Shown: positions 50,871 to 60,890 of the stretch, piece after piece
Layout of the letters: every line of letters begins with the position of its first letter
Position numbering within the stretch: position 1 is the stretch's first letter
NCBI GenBank assembly: GCA_917880885.1
Contig: OU862934.1
Location: forward strand, 33,836,734 to 33,900,733
DNA from: Limnephilus marmoratus
Lineage: Eukaryota > Arthropoda > Insecta > Trichoptera > Limnephilidae
Reading direction: 5' to 3'
Length of the DNA stretch: 64,000 nucleotides
The notes under the pieces: generated by a model
What the model was told of the DNA's origin: nothing
Databases searched by the model: none
What the model saw: the letters and a program-made list of their open reading frames with translations, nothing else
Translations under genes and position numbers: made by a program

Positions 50871-51349
50871 TCACGTGAAACATGCTATGGCGTCTTAAAA
50901 TAGAAAATTTACTACACACACGCCTCAGGAATCTTACCTGTACAGTATTCAGTCTACTTTCATCTTTCCTCTGCCCATTTCAAGCCCAAACTATACAATT
51001 TCTGAACTACTTACATATTTAATAAGCCATTACCGTGTCGTGTGCGTTGTCCCTAAATCCAATCCATTTGGCACCCAGAGTTACCCCTCTCCCTTGCTAA
51101 CATCACTCCCATTTGGTACAACTTTATTATTCGAAATAGGAACGCCGCGGGCTCTTGCTTCCCGCGCAAACCGTCACGTGACCGGTTCAACGGCACGCGT
51201 CGGTAACAAAGGTACCTACCTCAAAATGGTATCTAATTAATTACCGTACTTTAAGTATCCCCTAGTTAACCCCACCATTTATTAACTCATCGCTTCGATA
51301 TGGCGTTTTCATACTTTCGTATTATTTTACGGAGTGTTTTTTTTTTAGA
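50871..51349. other. Unassigned
   Basis: No recognised family. A 66-codon frame at 51,040 has no similarity I know. Confidence 0.3.
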
Positions 51350-51535
51350 GTACCGCACAAGAGTCCCAACTGCTCCCAACCGTCCGGAGCCAGTGAGACT
51401 CTGGCATGACTGAGCTGTGAGGCTGAAGGATACGGGAAGGGAAGAGGAATGCGGGGAAGATCTGGTCATCAAACATAGCTAAAGCCATCCCGAGCAATGG
51501 TGGTCTTTCACCAGGATAATACTGAGAGTATCCTC
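51350..51535 (-). mobile_element. SINE-A, 5'-truncated
   Basis: Starts GTACCGCACAAGAGTCCCAA in plus reading, then the body with CATCAAACATAGCTAAAGCC and GGTCTTTCACCAGGATAATA. Confidence 0.75.
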
Positions 51536-51544
51536 TTTTTTTTA

Positions 51545-52066
51545 TAATAACTTGAGGCCTTGAGGAAAATAATTTGGATGCTTTGTGGAGGGTCTTTTTT
51601 AAGGAGAGGAAGGAATGAACATTGGTCTTGAAGAGACCCATGTTGTATGAAGGAGGAAACACAGAGGCTGGCAAATCATTCCACAACCGAGCTGTTGAAC
51701 ACAAGAACGAGTCGAAGAAACAACCTGTTCTCATGTGACAAATGTCAACCGTGTACAAATGATGAGCACGCGTTTGGCGTGTTTCCCGACTGTGCACCGG
51801 GGCCGAAGGGATCAATGACGCTAATTCCTCGGAGCATCTTCCATTGTAATACCGGTAGAACAAGGATAGCATTCCCACCCGACGCCTGTGCTCTAAAGAT
51901 TGCAATCCGTCTGTTAAGATGGGAGAATCTATCAAACGGACCGCCCGTTTCTGCACAGAGTCGAGGGTATTTTTCAGGTATTTTGGGGCTCCAGATCAGA
52001 GGTGGCTGCCAAATTCAACCGTGGGGCGCACTTGTGATTTGTACCGGGTTAGCAGTTGTGCACTAT
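51545..52066 (-). pseudogene. LINE C-terminus with SINE-B-type 3' tail
   Basis: From right to left the minus strand encodes RYKSQVRPTVEFGSHL, a stop where a tryptophan is expected, SGAPKYLKNTLDSVQKRAVR, HRRRVGMLSLFYRYYNGRCS, RLWNDLPASVFPPSYN and NVHSFLSLKKTLH. It then runs straight into CCTCCACAAAGCATCC, a shortened ATTATTTTCCTCAAGGCCTC and an A-run at 51,545. These last elements are the SINE-B tail. The protein blocks are typical of insect Jockey-group LINE ends. Confidence 0.78.
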
Positions 52067-52069
52067 TAC

Positions 52070-52235
52070 TTCTACTGTTGAACGTGCCTCAAAATTTGCT
52101 ATATATTATTTTTAATTAATAAATTGTAAAATAACACAAAATAATCATATACAGATATTAATACTTGTATACGCCGGGATTTGAACTCGCGACATCCGAA
52201 GTCATAGTCAAGAATCATAGCCACTCAACAACAGA
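52070..52235 (-). mobile_element. SINE-A, head portion
   Basis: Plus reading shows TTCTACTGTTGAACGTGCC and the head CGCCGGGATTTGAACTCGCG. The body is missing where the LINE begins. Confidence 0.65.
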
Positions 52236-52289
52236 GTACTTTCAAGAGTGGTAGATATTCTCAATAGGTAGAAAAGTAATAATTCAATC

Positions 52290-52578
52290 TCGAAACGTTC
52301 TCGTTGCCTGAAATGGCTTTAGTCATGTTTTCTTACCACCCCTACAGCCGGGTATTTCAAAAGAATCTCCTTTCTCACCTACTCATACTCATACTGGCTC
52401 CGGGCACTTGTAACTCTTGTCGTGTGAAAGACCACTACCAGAATCGAAACGTCGCTTGAAATGCTTTAACCGTGTTTGGTGACCAGATCGAGAAGAACCA
52501 GATACATCCGAACCTTCCTCTTTCGAATCTCCTATCCCTCCCAAAAGTATATTTTTTTGTGAATAGGTACCACACAAG
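52290..52578 (+). mobile_element. SINE-A, two overlapping partial copies
   Basis: Two successive bodies appear: one with AAACGTTCTCGTTGCCTGAAA and one with GTGAAAGACCACTACCAGAA and TTTGGTGACCAGATCG. Both lack heads. Confidence 0.6.
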
Positions 52579-52584
52579 AGTCCC

Positions 52585-52893
52585 AATTTACAACTTGGGA
52601 GGCGGGAATAACCAACGCCTCTGCCATAGGTCACACCAAGTGGTTCGCTACGTTTGGTGATTTAGCAGGGGTGCCCGGGTTCATGGGGTGAGGTTTGTCT
52701 AGGTCTTGGAGGCGGATGACCAGGACACACCGAACCCCAGATTCTTACCCACCCCTTAAAGCGTTTTCCTTCCCAGATCTCTCGTCTCCTTCTTTTCCTG
52801 AAAAAAACCCTCCACACAGCATTCCCAAAGATGACATAGGCCCTGAGGGAAATTATTTTCTCCAGGGCCTCCTGTGTGGAAGTCATGTAAAAA
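52585..52893 (+). mobile_element. SINE-B, near full length
   Basis: Head from ACTTGGGAGGCGGGAATAAC, GTTTGGTGATTTAGCAGGGG, full body, hairpin with TCCACACAG/CTGTGTGGA, A-tail. Confidence 0.82.
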
Positions 52894-52934
52894 AAAACTG
52901 CTTTCAATTGTCTGAAGGCAGTGAGATTATGTAC

Positions 52935-53325
52935 AATTAGGGAGGCGGGTATGGGTACCGCCAGGAACCATTTATTGGATAACTAACACCGTTGCCATAG
53001 TCACCTCAAGTGGATTGCTACGTTGGTGACTTAGCAGGGGTGCCCGGGATCATGGGATGAGTCTAGGTCTTGGCGGCCAACGGTGTGGCGGGCCGGATCG
53101 GGAAAGATTGGTTGAGGGGGTCCTAACCTAGACCTCTCCAGCCGGTCTCTCTTGACCTGTCGCCTTGCACCTCAGTGGGAGGGATGGATTCATTCGTCCG
53201 TCACCCCTGGACACATTAACCTCAGATCCTATACACCCCGCATACCATTTCCTTCCCAGAACTTCCTCTCCTTCATTTCCCTTAAAAGACCCTCCACACT
53301 GCATCCTTAAAGATGACATAGGCGC
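52935..53325 (+). mobile_element. SINE-B, tail-damaged
   Basis: Head from TTAGGGAGGCGGGTATGGGT, then GGTGACTTAGCAGGGGTGCC and body to CCTCCACACTGCATCC. The terminal hairpin is truncated. Confidence 0.78.
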
Positions 53326-53339
53326 TTTAAAGAGGGGAA

Positions 53340-53440
53340 GGGAAGGAAATGAGGAAGAAGAAAGCGAGGAAGTACCACTTTATTCAGATCTGGTCACCAA
53401 ACGAAAGCCATTTCGAGCAACGTTTCTCGAATAAAAAAAC
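53340..53440 (-). mobile_element. SINE-A fragment
   Basis: Body fragment with AGATCTGGTCACCAAACG and GCCATTTCGAGCAACG in plus reading. Confidence 0.6.
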
Positions 53441-53835
53441 ATTAAATATTCTTTGATACTGAAAGTATCTACTGACTGCCTCAAGCAATTCCTCCCACGA
53501 AATGATCATTAGCCATAACCTCAAAGTGCACAAAATAGATTAATCCATCAATCCGCTATTTTGATTCTTGCCAGCTTCCTTTGTCGCCCCCCGTTCTACT
53601 TGGTAATCCCATCGTGCCACGCGGCGGGCACGCGCCCACCCCACTCCCACCAGCCCGGCTGTGCAGATCTAGTCAGCGGTCGTGTCGGCCTAACAATGCA
53701 GGAGGCGAATAGGAAACCGTACACAAAGCAAATGAAATGTAATGTGTTTGATTAAATATTGAGCTAGAGAAGTGATATTGGATACGACTGCAATGGTCTT
53801 CTTTTTCTGTTGAAATTGAAGTATTCCGGAGGGTT
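53441..53835. other. Unassigned
   Basis: A GC-rich patch lies at 53,610-53,690. No recognised feature. Confidence 0.3.
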
Positions 53836-53912
53836 TTTTTGAAGTTTGAAAACTTCTTTAGCACCGTTGTGATTTGAAACTCGATGAAACGGAAGCGAAC
53901 GATACCTAAAAG
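53836..53912 (+). mobile_element. tRNA-headed repeat T4, copy 2, left part
   Basis: AAAACTTCTTTAGCACCGTTG with GATTTGAAACTCGATGAAAC matches the left end of copy 1 at 14,445. The repeat is interrupted by a T2 foldback and resumes at 54,420. Confidence 0.6.
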
Positions 53913-53969
53913 AGACCAACACATACATCTATAGAATGTAGCCTGCGAGAGAATGAGATAGCAATAAAA

Positions 53970-54372
53970 TATTTCATTGAAGAAAAAGATAACAATAATA
54001 ATCTAAACGAAAATATTATGAAAGAGAACAAGACACAGCAAAATAGAAAAAGATAATGGCCGATACTGGGATGATATGGAAAAATTTGTCGAAGATAATA
54101 TTGTTAATTATAAAATTTGATAATATGACATTGACAATGAGGGGCCATTGACGGAAGGTGGCAATGGCTGAAATGGTAAAAGCGCCCGTCCCGGGTAGAC
54201 GAGAGGTTCTGGGTTCGCGTCCCAAATGCGAATATTATCTTTTTCTATTTTTCTCTTTTTCTGTGTCTTGTTCTCTTTCATATTTTTGTTTAGATTATTC
54301 TTATTATCTTCTTTTTCAATGATATATTACATTGATGAGAATAACCTTCAAAAGTTATAAAAAGAGAGTTTT
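53970..54372. repeat. tRNA-like repeat T2, foldback with complete tRNA-like sequence, inside T4
   Basis: The left arm (TTCATTGAAGAAAAAGATAA, GAGAACAAGACACAG) mirrors the right arm (CTGTGTCTTGTTCTC, TTATCTTCTTTTTCAATGA). Between them is a forward tRNA-like segment (54,165-54,235). Confidence 0.8.
54165..54235 (+). tRNA. tRNA-like sequence (T2)
   Basis: T-arm CTGGGTTCGCGTCCCAA is damaged on one side. The anticodon arm CCGTC-CCGGGTA-GACGA folds, with GGG at the anticodon position. The acceptor stem has mismatches. Probably not functional. Confidence 0.4.
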
Positions 54373-54419
54373 TCTTATAAAAAAATAAAATGTTTATTTA
54401 TTTCACGGGTAGGTACTCG

Positions 54420-54800
54420 TTTCAAACATAATACGATAAATCCACGGTCCCATGCAAGTCTCCTTTGGTCTAGTGGTATAAAGCGCCTGAAGAACCTTAG
54501 CGGCCTCAAAGAACGAATACTACGAAATCCAAAAACAAAAAAAATATTTTTGGTAAATCAATATCCAATCTTCAAACCACTCCGAAGAAAAAACACAAAT
54601 ACTAAAAAGCTGACCAAATGTATAGGAAAAGGTGCACTGGAATTCGACAATAAAAATGTGAAAAAATCAGCCTTTACAATAGTATGTAACGTCATAGCCT
54701 TTACATAGATTAAAAAAAGTGCTTCGTAGTCTCCCCACTCTTGTCTACTTAAGTTTGCTGAAGGTTTCACTTCTACCGCGTGTAAATTGCACACTCTGAT
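54420..54800 (+). mobile_element. tRNA-headed repeat T4, copy 2, right part
   Basis: Decayed tRNA-like segment near 54,465-54,530, then AAATCAATATCCAATCTTCA and TTCACTTCTACCGCGTGT as in copy 1. Confidence 0.6.
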
Positions 54801-55092
54801 TTTTTTGTAACTGGCAAATCTTTCTGTCTTGCTTTGAAACACTAATATTTCATAAAAAAATGTACAATAATAATCTTCTTAAGACGATTCCTTTTTGCTG
54901 GGGGTCTTGCCCCCTACTCCAATTTCCATGGTGGACAAGGTTCCTCCGCTAGTACAGGTCGCTGGTGATACTTGGAGTGACCTTCCTCTACTTCTCCTGC
55001 CAAATACCGCGGCCATTGACTATGAGTTTCTCCAAGTTAGACTCTTCAGTTTTGCGAGCAACGCGTTCAAAGTATCTTCAGATAATAGTCTA
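54801..55092. other. Unassigned; long minus-strand coding-like stretch
   Basis: The minus strand from 55,085 to 54,880 reads with only one stop and includes AVFGRRSRGRSLQVSPATC followed by GGKTPSKKES. This could be a fragment of a transposon protein, but I do not recognise it. Confidence 0.3.
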
Positions 55093-55181
55093 AGAGGTCA
55101 CGGGATTTTTCATAACGATCATGGATACGGTTAGATTTACTTTTATAGTTTGTAGAGTAGTCCCCTAATGTGAATGACGTC

Positions 55182-55640
55182 GGTCTGCCTGCTCTCAGTG
55201 GTTGCAACTACGAGTTATAGAGCTTACAAGAGGCTTCATTGTTGCGAAAAAAAAACGATCAGAGAAATGGTCAGTTTTAGTACATATTCAAAGTATGGCG
55301 TCTCCGCAGATGAAATAAGTTGGTCTGCCTGCTCTCAGTGGTTGCAAATTCGAGTTATAGAGCTTACAAGAGGCTTGTTGCGAAAAAAAAAACGATCAGA
55401 GAAATGGTCAGTTTTGGTACCTATTCAAAGTATGGCGTCTCCGCAGATGAAATCAGTTGGTCTGCCTGCTCTCAGTGGTTGCATTTCAGAGTTATGATGC
55501 GCACAAGTCACTGCATTGTTGCGAAAAAAAACGATAACAGAAATGGTCAGTTTTAGTACCTATTCGAAGTATGGTGTCTCCACAGGTGAAACGAGTTGGT
55601 CTGCCTGCTCTTAGTGGTTGTATTTCAGAGAAAAAAAAAT
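55182..55640. repeat. Minisatellite of about 138-bp units, left palindrome arm
   Basis: The marker GGTCTGCCTGCTCTCAGTGG begins at 55,182, 55,322, 55,459 and 55,598. Open frames across it simply read the repeat. Confidence 0.85.
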
Positions 55641-56169
55641 AACTGTGATCAATAAAATTAAGAATTAAATCGAACAAATCCAATTTTTATTAATTCAACT
55701 TACATAAACTAAATCATCTTTGGGTAAAATCACAGATCACTTTGGGTAATCATTTTGTAGAATATTGCTAAGGATTAAAGAGTTAAATATTTACTTACTT
55801 CTAATATTCTTTTAATATTTTTTGAGTTTTTCATTAGTCACATTAAAATCCATACTAAACCACAAAATAAAGTATTAAATCAGATTTTATAAATATTTAG
55901 CTTGCAATATAATCTAATAATTTTTGGGTAAAATCACAGGTTCATCATCACTTTAACTTAGATTTCTTTTTTAACTTAGATAGATTTTACTTAGATTTCG
56001 TCATCTTCAGAATCTACTTCTTCACTGCTTAGGCACGTAGACGATGAGTCTGTAATGTGATAAAATAACTGTAAAGTTTGATAGAAAAAATGACGGTTAT
56101 ATGATGATATGGAAATTATTATACACATGTATATGTAAAAAACATAAGGAAACAAACTCTTGTATGTGG

Positions 56170-56275
56170 TGACCCGACAATTGGTCCGGCGACAGTTGGT
56201 CCGGTGAGAGTTGGTCCGGCCGACAGTTCATCCGGCCGAAATTTGGTCCGGCGACAATTAGTCCGGCCGAAAGTT
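56170..56275. repeat. Short-period repeat GGTCCGGC(C)GA
   Basis: Variants of TTGGTCCGGCGACA recur about every 17-20 bp, six times or so. A shorter mirrored version is at 57,960-58,000. Confidence 0.75.
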
Positions 56276-56522
56276 TAGAAGATGTTTTCTTCAAGTAAGT
56301 ATGCAAAAAGGATATACGGCCGTACAACCAAAGTCAATATACTTATATCTGAAGGCATCTTGAGTGAAAATCTGCTGTGAAATTATTTTTACTAATAATT
56401 TCGACTCTCTGAAGTAGCATGCGGCAATCACAAAATACGACATACTTATATGTGCAATCGGCCTAGCAAAAAAACGCTTAAGATTCCCATTTGCATATAA
56501 TATAACTTTTATATCTGAATAT

Positions 56523-56740
56523 AACACAAGAGTCCCAACTCCCAACTGCTCCCAACCGTCTCGAGCCAGTGAGACTATGGCATCCCCAATTTTGGTATGG
56601 TGTGATGCTGAAGGTAGTGGGGAGAGAAAGGAGATGTGGAAAATGTACCTGGCTATTCAGATATAGTCATCAAACACCGCTAAAGCCATTACAAGTAACG
56701 TTACAATTCTGAATGAATGCTGACGAATACCAAAATACGA
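56523..56740 (-). mobile_element. SINE-A in the left palindrome arm
   Basis: Tail AACACAAGAGTCCCAACTCC in plus reading, then the body to TAACGTTACAATTCTGAATG. Its mirror copy in the right arm is inverted at the matching position, with the same flanking sequence. Confidence 0.8.
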
Positions 56741-56789
56741 CACGTGCAATATCTACTTAAGATTTAGGAGGTCGTATTTTGCTATTCGT

Positions 56790-56872
56790 CAGTATTCATT
56801 CAGAATTGTAACGTTATTTGAAATGACTTTTGCCGTGTATGGTGACTAGATCTGGATAGCCAGGTAATTTTC
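56790..56872 (+). mobile_element. SINE-A fragment at the palindrome centre
   Basis: TCATTCAGAATTGTAACGTT through TGGTGACTAGATCTGGATAG, cut off by a SINE-B. Confidence 0.65.
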
Positions 56873-57130
56873 CACACTGCAGTGCAAGGCGATGGGTCGA
56901 GAGAGTCAGGCTGGAGAGATTAAAAAGTCTCCCTCAACCGATCTCTTCTGATCCGGCCCGCCATGCATTAGGTGGGCAAAGGCATCCCCCGCCAAGACGT
57001 AGACAAACCTCATTCCGTAAACACGGTCACCAAACGTAGCAAACTACTTGGGATGGGACTATGGCAGGGGCGTTGGTTATCCAATAAATGGTTCCCGGGG
57101 CGGCGCGGCGGTAAACATATCCGCCTCCTA
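56873..57130 (-). mobile_element. SINE-B at the palindrome centre
   Basis: It has the body and complete head (GGTTCCCGGGGCGGCG, CCGCCTCCTAAATC in plus reading). It is nearly single-copy in the palindrome; only a trace of its head (AGATTTAGGAGG) remains at the left, near 56,760. Confidence 0.75.
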
Positions 57131-57169
57131 AATCTTAAGTAGATATTGCACATATAAGTATGTCGTATT

Positions 57170-57380
57170 TTGCTATTCGTCAGTATTCATTCAGAATTGT
57201 AACGTTACTTGAAAGGGCTTTAGCCGTGTTTGATGATAAATCTGAATAGCCAGGTACATTTTCCACTTCTCCTTCATCTCCCCACTACCTTCAGCATCAC
57301 ACCATACCAAAATTAGGGATGCCATAGTCTCAGTGGCTCGAGACGGTTGGGAGCAGTTGGGACTCTTGTGTTATATTCAG
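57170..57380 (+). mobile_element. SINE-A in the right palindrome arm
   Basis: Body TCATTCAGAATTGTAACGTT to the tail GGGACTCTTGTGTTATATTC, mirroring the left-arm copy. Confidence 0.8.
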
Positions 57381-58649
57381 ATATAAAAGTTATATTATAT
57401 GCAAGTAGGAATCTTTAGTTTTTTGTTGCTTAGCCGAAGTATGTCGTATTTTGTGATTGCCGCATGCTCCTTCGGAGAGTCAAAATTATTATTAAAAATA
57501 TTTTCACAGCGGATTTTCACTCAAGATGCCATAATTGGAGGTAATCCACCACTTACCCGCCCTGGTATTAAGTAACAGATGGTTACTCCTTCAAGGCTCT
57601 CGCAAGGACTCTAATTTTTGTGAAAGAACGAAGCTATATTTAGTTAAGAACGAATTTAGACCTCCAATGTCCCTGCATACGTTGTTAGCAAGCAGTATGC
57701 AAGTGCTTGGCGGGAAATAAAAGATACAATATGTGTTAGTATGACAGAATATAGACAAGATAATGGGACAGGTTGGTGAATGTCCATGAGGTGGCAAGCG
57801 CTGGGTGAGTGTATCCAGCATATTCTACAAGCACCTGTTTGGGAGGATGACACAGTACAGTGGAGGTGCCATCAGATATATGTAAGTATATCGACTTTGG
57901 TTGTACGGCCGTATATCCTATTTGCATACTTATTTGAAAAAAACGTCTTCTAAAATTTCAGCCGAACCAATTTTCGCCGGACCAATTGTCGCCGGACCGC
58001 GAATTTCCAAAACCTATGCCGGTTCAGTCGCTTTACATTTTCAATGATCAATCGATAGCTTGGAGGATTTTTGATTGAATTTATCCAGATATTTGATACG
58101 TATTTAGCTCTAAGTATATGATGAACTAGTTCGATTTCAGACGGTGGCAAAAAAGGAGCATCAAAATTCATAAGAGTTTTGTAAAATTTTTCATTCTCTT
58201 TATTGGGCTTAATTTGTTTTAGGGAAATCTTTTGGCGGGCCCCGTTTACAGATTTACTCTTCACGCCATATAGCTCACAAATGAATTGTTCAATTTTGCA
58301 TTTGGTTTCATTTTTTGTCAACGGAGCATCGCAACTTAGCTCAAGTAATGATGAACCTGTGATTTTACACAAAAATTATTAGATTTTATTGCAAGGTAAA
58401 TATTTATAAAAACTGGATTTAATACTTTATTTTGTGGTTTAGTATAGATTTTAATGTGACTAATGAAAAAGCTCAAAAAATATTAAAAGAATATTAGAAG
58501 TAAGTAAATAAACTCTTTAAGCCTTAGCAATATTCTACAAAATGCCCAAAAATGAATTTGTTTATGTAAGTTGAACTTTAAAAAAATGCATTTTTTCGAC
58601 TTAATTACTTATTTTATTGATTACTGTCATTTTTTTTCTCTGAAATACA

Positions 58650-58965
58650 ACCACTAAGAGCAGGCAGACCAACTCGTTTCACCTGTGGAGATACCATACT
58701 TCGAATAGGTATTAAAACTGACCATTAATTTCTGTTATCGTTTTTTTTCACAACAATGAAATATCTTGTAAGCTCTATAACTCGAAGTTGCAACCACTGA
58801 GAGCAGGCAGACCAACTTATTTTATCTGCGGAGACGCCATACTTTGAATATGTACTAAAACTGACCATTTCTCTGATCGTTTTTTTTTCGCAACAATGAA
58901 GCCTCTTGTAAGCTCTATAACTCGTAGTTGCAACCACTGAGAGCAGGCAGACCGACGTCATTCAC
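58650..58965. repeat. Minisatellite of about 140-bp units, right palindrome arm
   Basis: Reverse complements of the left-arm units: AGAGCAGGCAGACC occurs three times. One unit fewer than at the left. Confidence 0.82.
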
Positions 58966-59137
58966 ATTAGGGAACTACTCTACAAACTATAAAAGTAAAT
59001 CTAACCGTATCCATGATCGTTATGAAAAATCCCGTGACCTCTCGGTCTATAAGTTGTAGGCAGATAGTTGAAAGGCTATTGTGGATGCCTAACTCTTCCA
59101 GGATGGAGGGAATTTAAAAAAAATAATGTCATATGAC

Positions 59138-59605
59138 GGCCAGGGGTAAGGTACTCGTCTACCAATTCGCGGTTTCATTTCCCGGCGTGCGCAAATAAAT
59201 TTAATTTGATTAATTCGTTTTCTTTCATAATTCGTTCATTTAAAAGAATATACACAAACCTAACTAACTAAACTCAACCTAACCTAACCTGACCCAACCA
59301 AACCTAATCCAAAGCCTTACCTAATATAACCTAACCTAACCTAATTATATGCGGCATGTTCCAGAGTGGAAGATACACTCAGTATCGCCCTGTTGTAAGA
59401 GCACCATTCAGAATTGAAACGTTGCTTGAAATGTGAAGAATGTTGGTTGATCAAATCAAAATATTCAGGTACTTCCCCACCTTCCTCTTCCCTTCTGTTT
59501 CCCTTCACCACTACTTTCAGTCACACAACATACCCCAATTGGGGTTGTCATAGTCTCACTGGCTCCAGACGGTAGTCTGGAGTCTCTTGTGCAATATTAA
59601 TGTAA
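59138..59605 (+). mobile_element. SINE-A, full length with telomere-like insert
   Basis: Degenerate head ending CCCGGCGTGCGCAAATAAAT, then CCTAA-rich repeats, then the body (GCGGCATGTTCCAGAGTGGA, GTATCGCCCTGTTGTAAG) and the tail GGAGTCTCTTGTGCAATATT with an A-run. Confidence 0.8.
59262..59345. repeat. Degenerate (CCTAA)n tract
   Basis: Repeats of CCTAA and variants, the complement of the insect telomere unit TTAGG. It lies between SINE head and body. Confidence 0.75.
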
Positions 59606-59704
59606 AAAAATTTAAAAAGCTATGGATTTGATGTTCCCAGATATCTAAATATATACGGCCAAAGAACCTTAGCATACAATGTGCCTAAAATTTACAACTT
59701 TTCA

Positions 59705-59955
59705 CCATTTCTCCAGCTGATCTCTCTCAACTCATCGCCTTGCACCGCAGTGGGAGGATTGAATTCATTCGTCCCTCACTCCTGAACACACAGACCCCCA
59801 GATTCCTACCCACCCCTAATACCTACTTTTTCCTTTCCGGAACTAACTCTCCTTCCATTCCCTAAAAAAAGACCCTCCACACGGCATGCCCAAAGATTAC
59901 ATAGGCCCCAAGGGAAATGGTTTTAATCAGGGTCTCCCGTGTGGAACTAGTGTAA
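59705..59955 (+). mobile_element. SINE-B, 5'-truncated
   Basis: Body from TCTCTCAACTCATCGCCTTG, CCCCAGATTCCTACCCACCC, and hairpin (CCCTCCACACGGCATGCCC to CTCCCGTGTGGA) with A-tail. Confidence 0.78.
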
Positions 59956-60424
59956 AAAAAAATCAGAATGATAAAAAGATATTTTGTATCTATTTTTCTC
60001 TTTTCCCGCTTTGTATGCCTATTATACAAAATAGTAATAGTTTTTTTAAATATTTATATTGAGGGATCAGTAGGATTTATAGGTCCAATTAGGAGTTCCA
60101 CCGAGCCAAACCCTTTGATATGAAAATATCTGGAGTCGGAGTCATTTGGTCTCTGTTAGGTTGACGTGTTGTTCTTGTATTATGTTGTATTTATTATACT
60201 TATATAGTGCAATTGCATAAGTGGATTGACTAGAGACCAAATGATCATTTGTGGAAAAGTGTGTGAAAGGGTTAAGTTTTTACTGTGGGGAAGATTATTC
60301 CCGGGCATAAAATCTGAAGCGTTATACATATAGATCCTAAATTTAAAAATATAAAGTATATTGTTATTAAAAATCTGTTGATGTTTATTTTCATTATTTA
60401 TCTATGTAACATCAATAATAAATT
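59956..60424. other. Unassigned
   Basis: No recognised feature. Confidence 0.25.
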
Positions 60425-60890
60425 ATAGGTCCATAGAGTATGTAACGCCTCACAAGAGTGCCCCTTTTTGTACGGGGAATGTTTCGCTACCCTGTTGGGC
60501 TGGTTAAGGTAGGGTCTGTAGGAAGGGATTTATTAATGCAGGTCTTGAAGAGACCCGGATTATATTAAGGAGAAAAAACAGATGCCGTTAGCTCGTTCTA
60601 CATACAACGACCAGTTCTCACAAAGCCTTCATCAACTTACTGTAAACGGGCGGTCCGGTCGTGTCCGTTGAGTTTCACGCACGTGCACTGGGGCATCGGG
60701 ATCAATGCTTGAGTAGGTTCCATTAAAATACCTGCAGAACAGACTCAACATGCCCACATTGCGTCTGTGTATTAGAAGCGGCAATCGGTCGGTTACCAAC
60801 GCCTTGTCTATCAGACGGACCACCCTCGTTTGCACAGAATAAAGTAGGTTTATCAAATATTGTAGGGAGCTATCGGCATTTCAATGCAAT
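60425..60890 (-). pseudogene. LINE C-terminal remnant
   Basis: The minus strand encodes VRLIDKALVTDRLPLLIHRR then NVGMLSLFCRYFNG, the same blocks as in the LINE at 51,545-52,066. Frame lesions follow. Its 3' region ends GCACTCTTGTGAGGCGTTAC, which resembles the SINE-A tail. Confidence 0.72.

Larger units (their letters stand above)
55093..59043. repeat. Giant imperfect palindrome, about 3.95 kb
   Basis: The outer boundary AGAGGTCACGGGATTTTTCA is mirrored at 59,043. Mirrored landmarks continue inwards: GATCATGGATACGGTTAGAT (55,117/59,016), the minisatellite (55,182/58,965), CACAAAATAAAGTATTAAAT (55,860/58,440), TACGGCCGTACAACCAAAGT (56,314/57,915) and SINE-A (56,523-56,740/57,170-57,380). The right arm has about 350 bp at 57,530-57,885 with no counterpart at the left. 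It may be a foldback transposon or an inverted duplication. Confidence 0.88.

Noticed and set aside
51345..51956. 203-codon frame as a single gene
   Set aside because: It fuses the C-terminus of a LINE with its 3' tail and part of a SINE-A. Only the first part is LINE protein.
55174..55556. Overlapping 78- and 107-codon frames as repeat proteins
   Set aside because: They simply read a 138-bp minisatellite, and the mirrored arm has similar frames.
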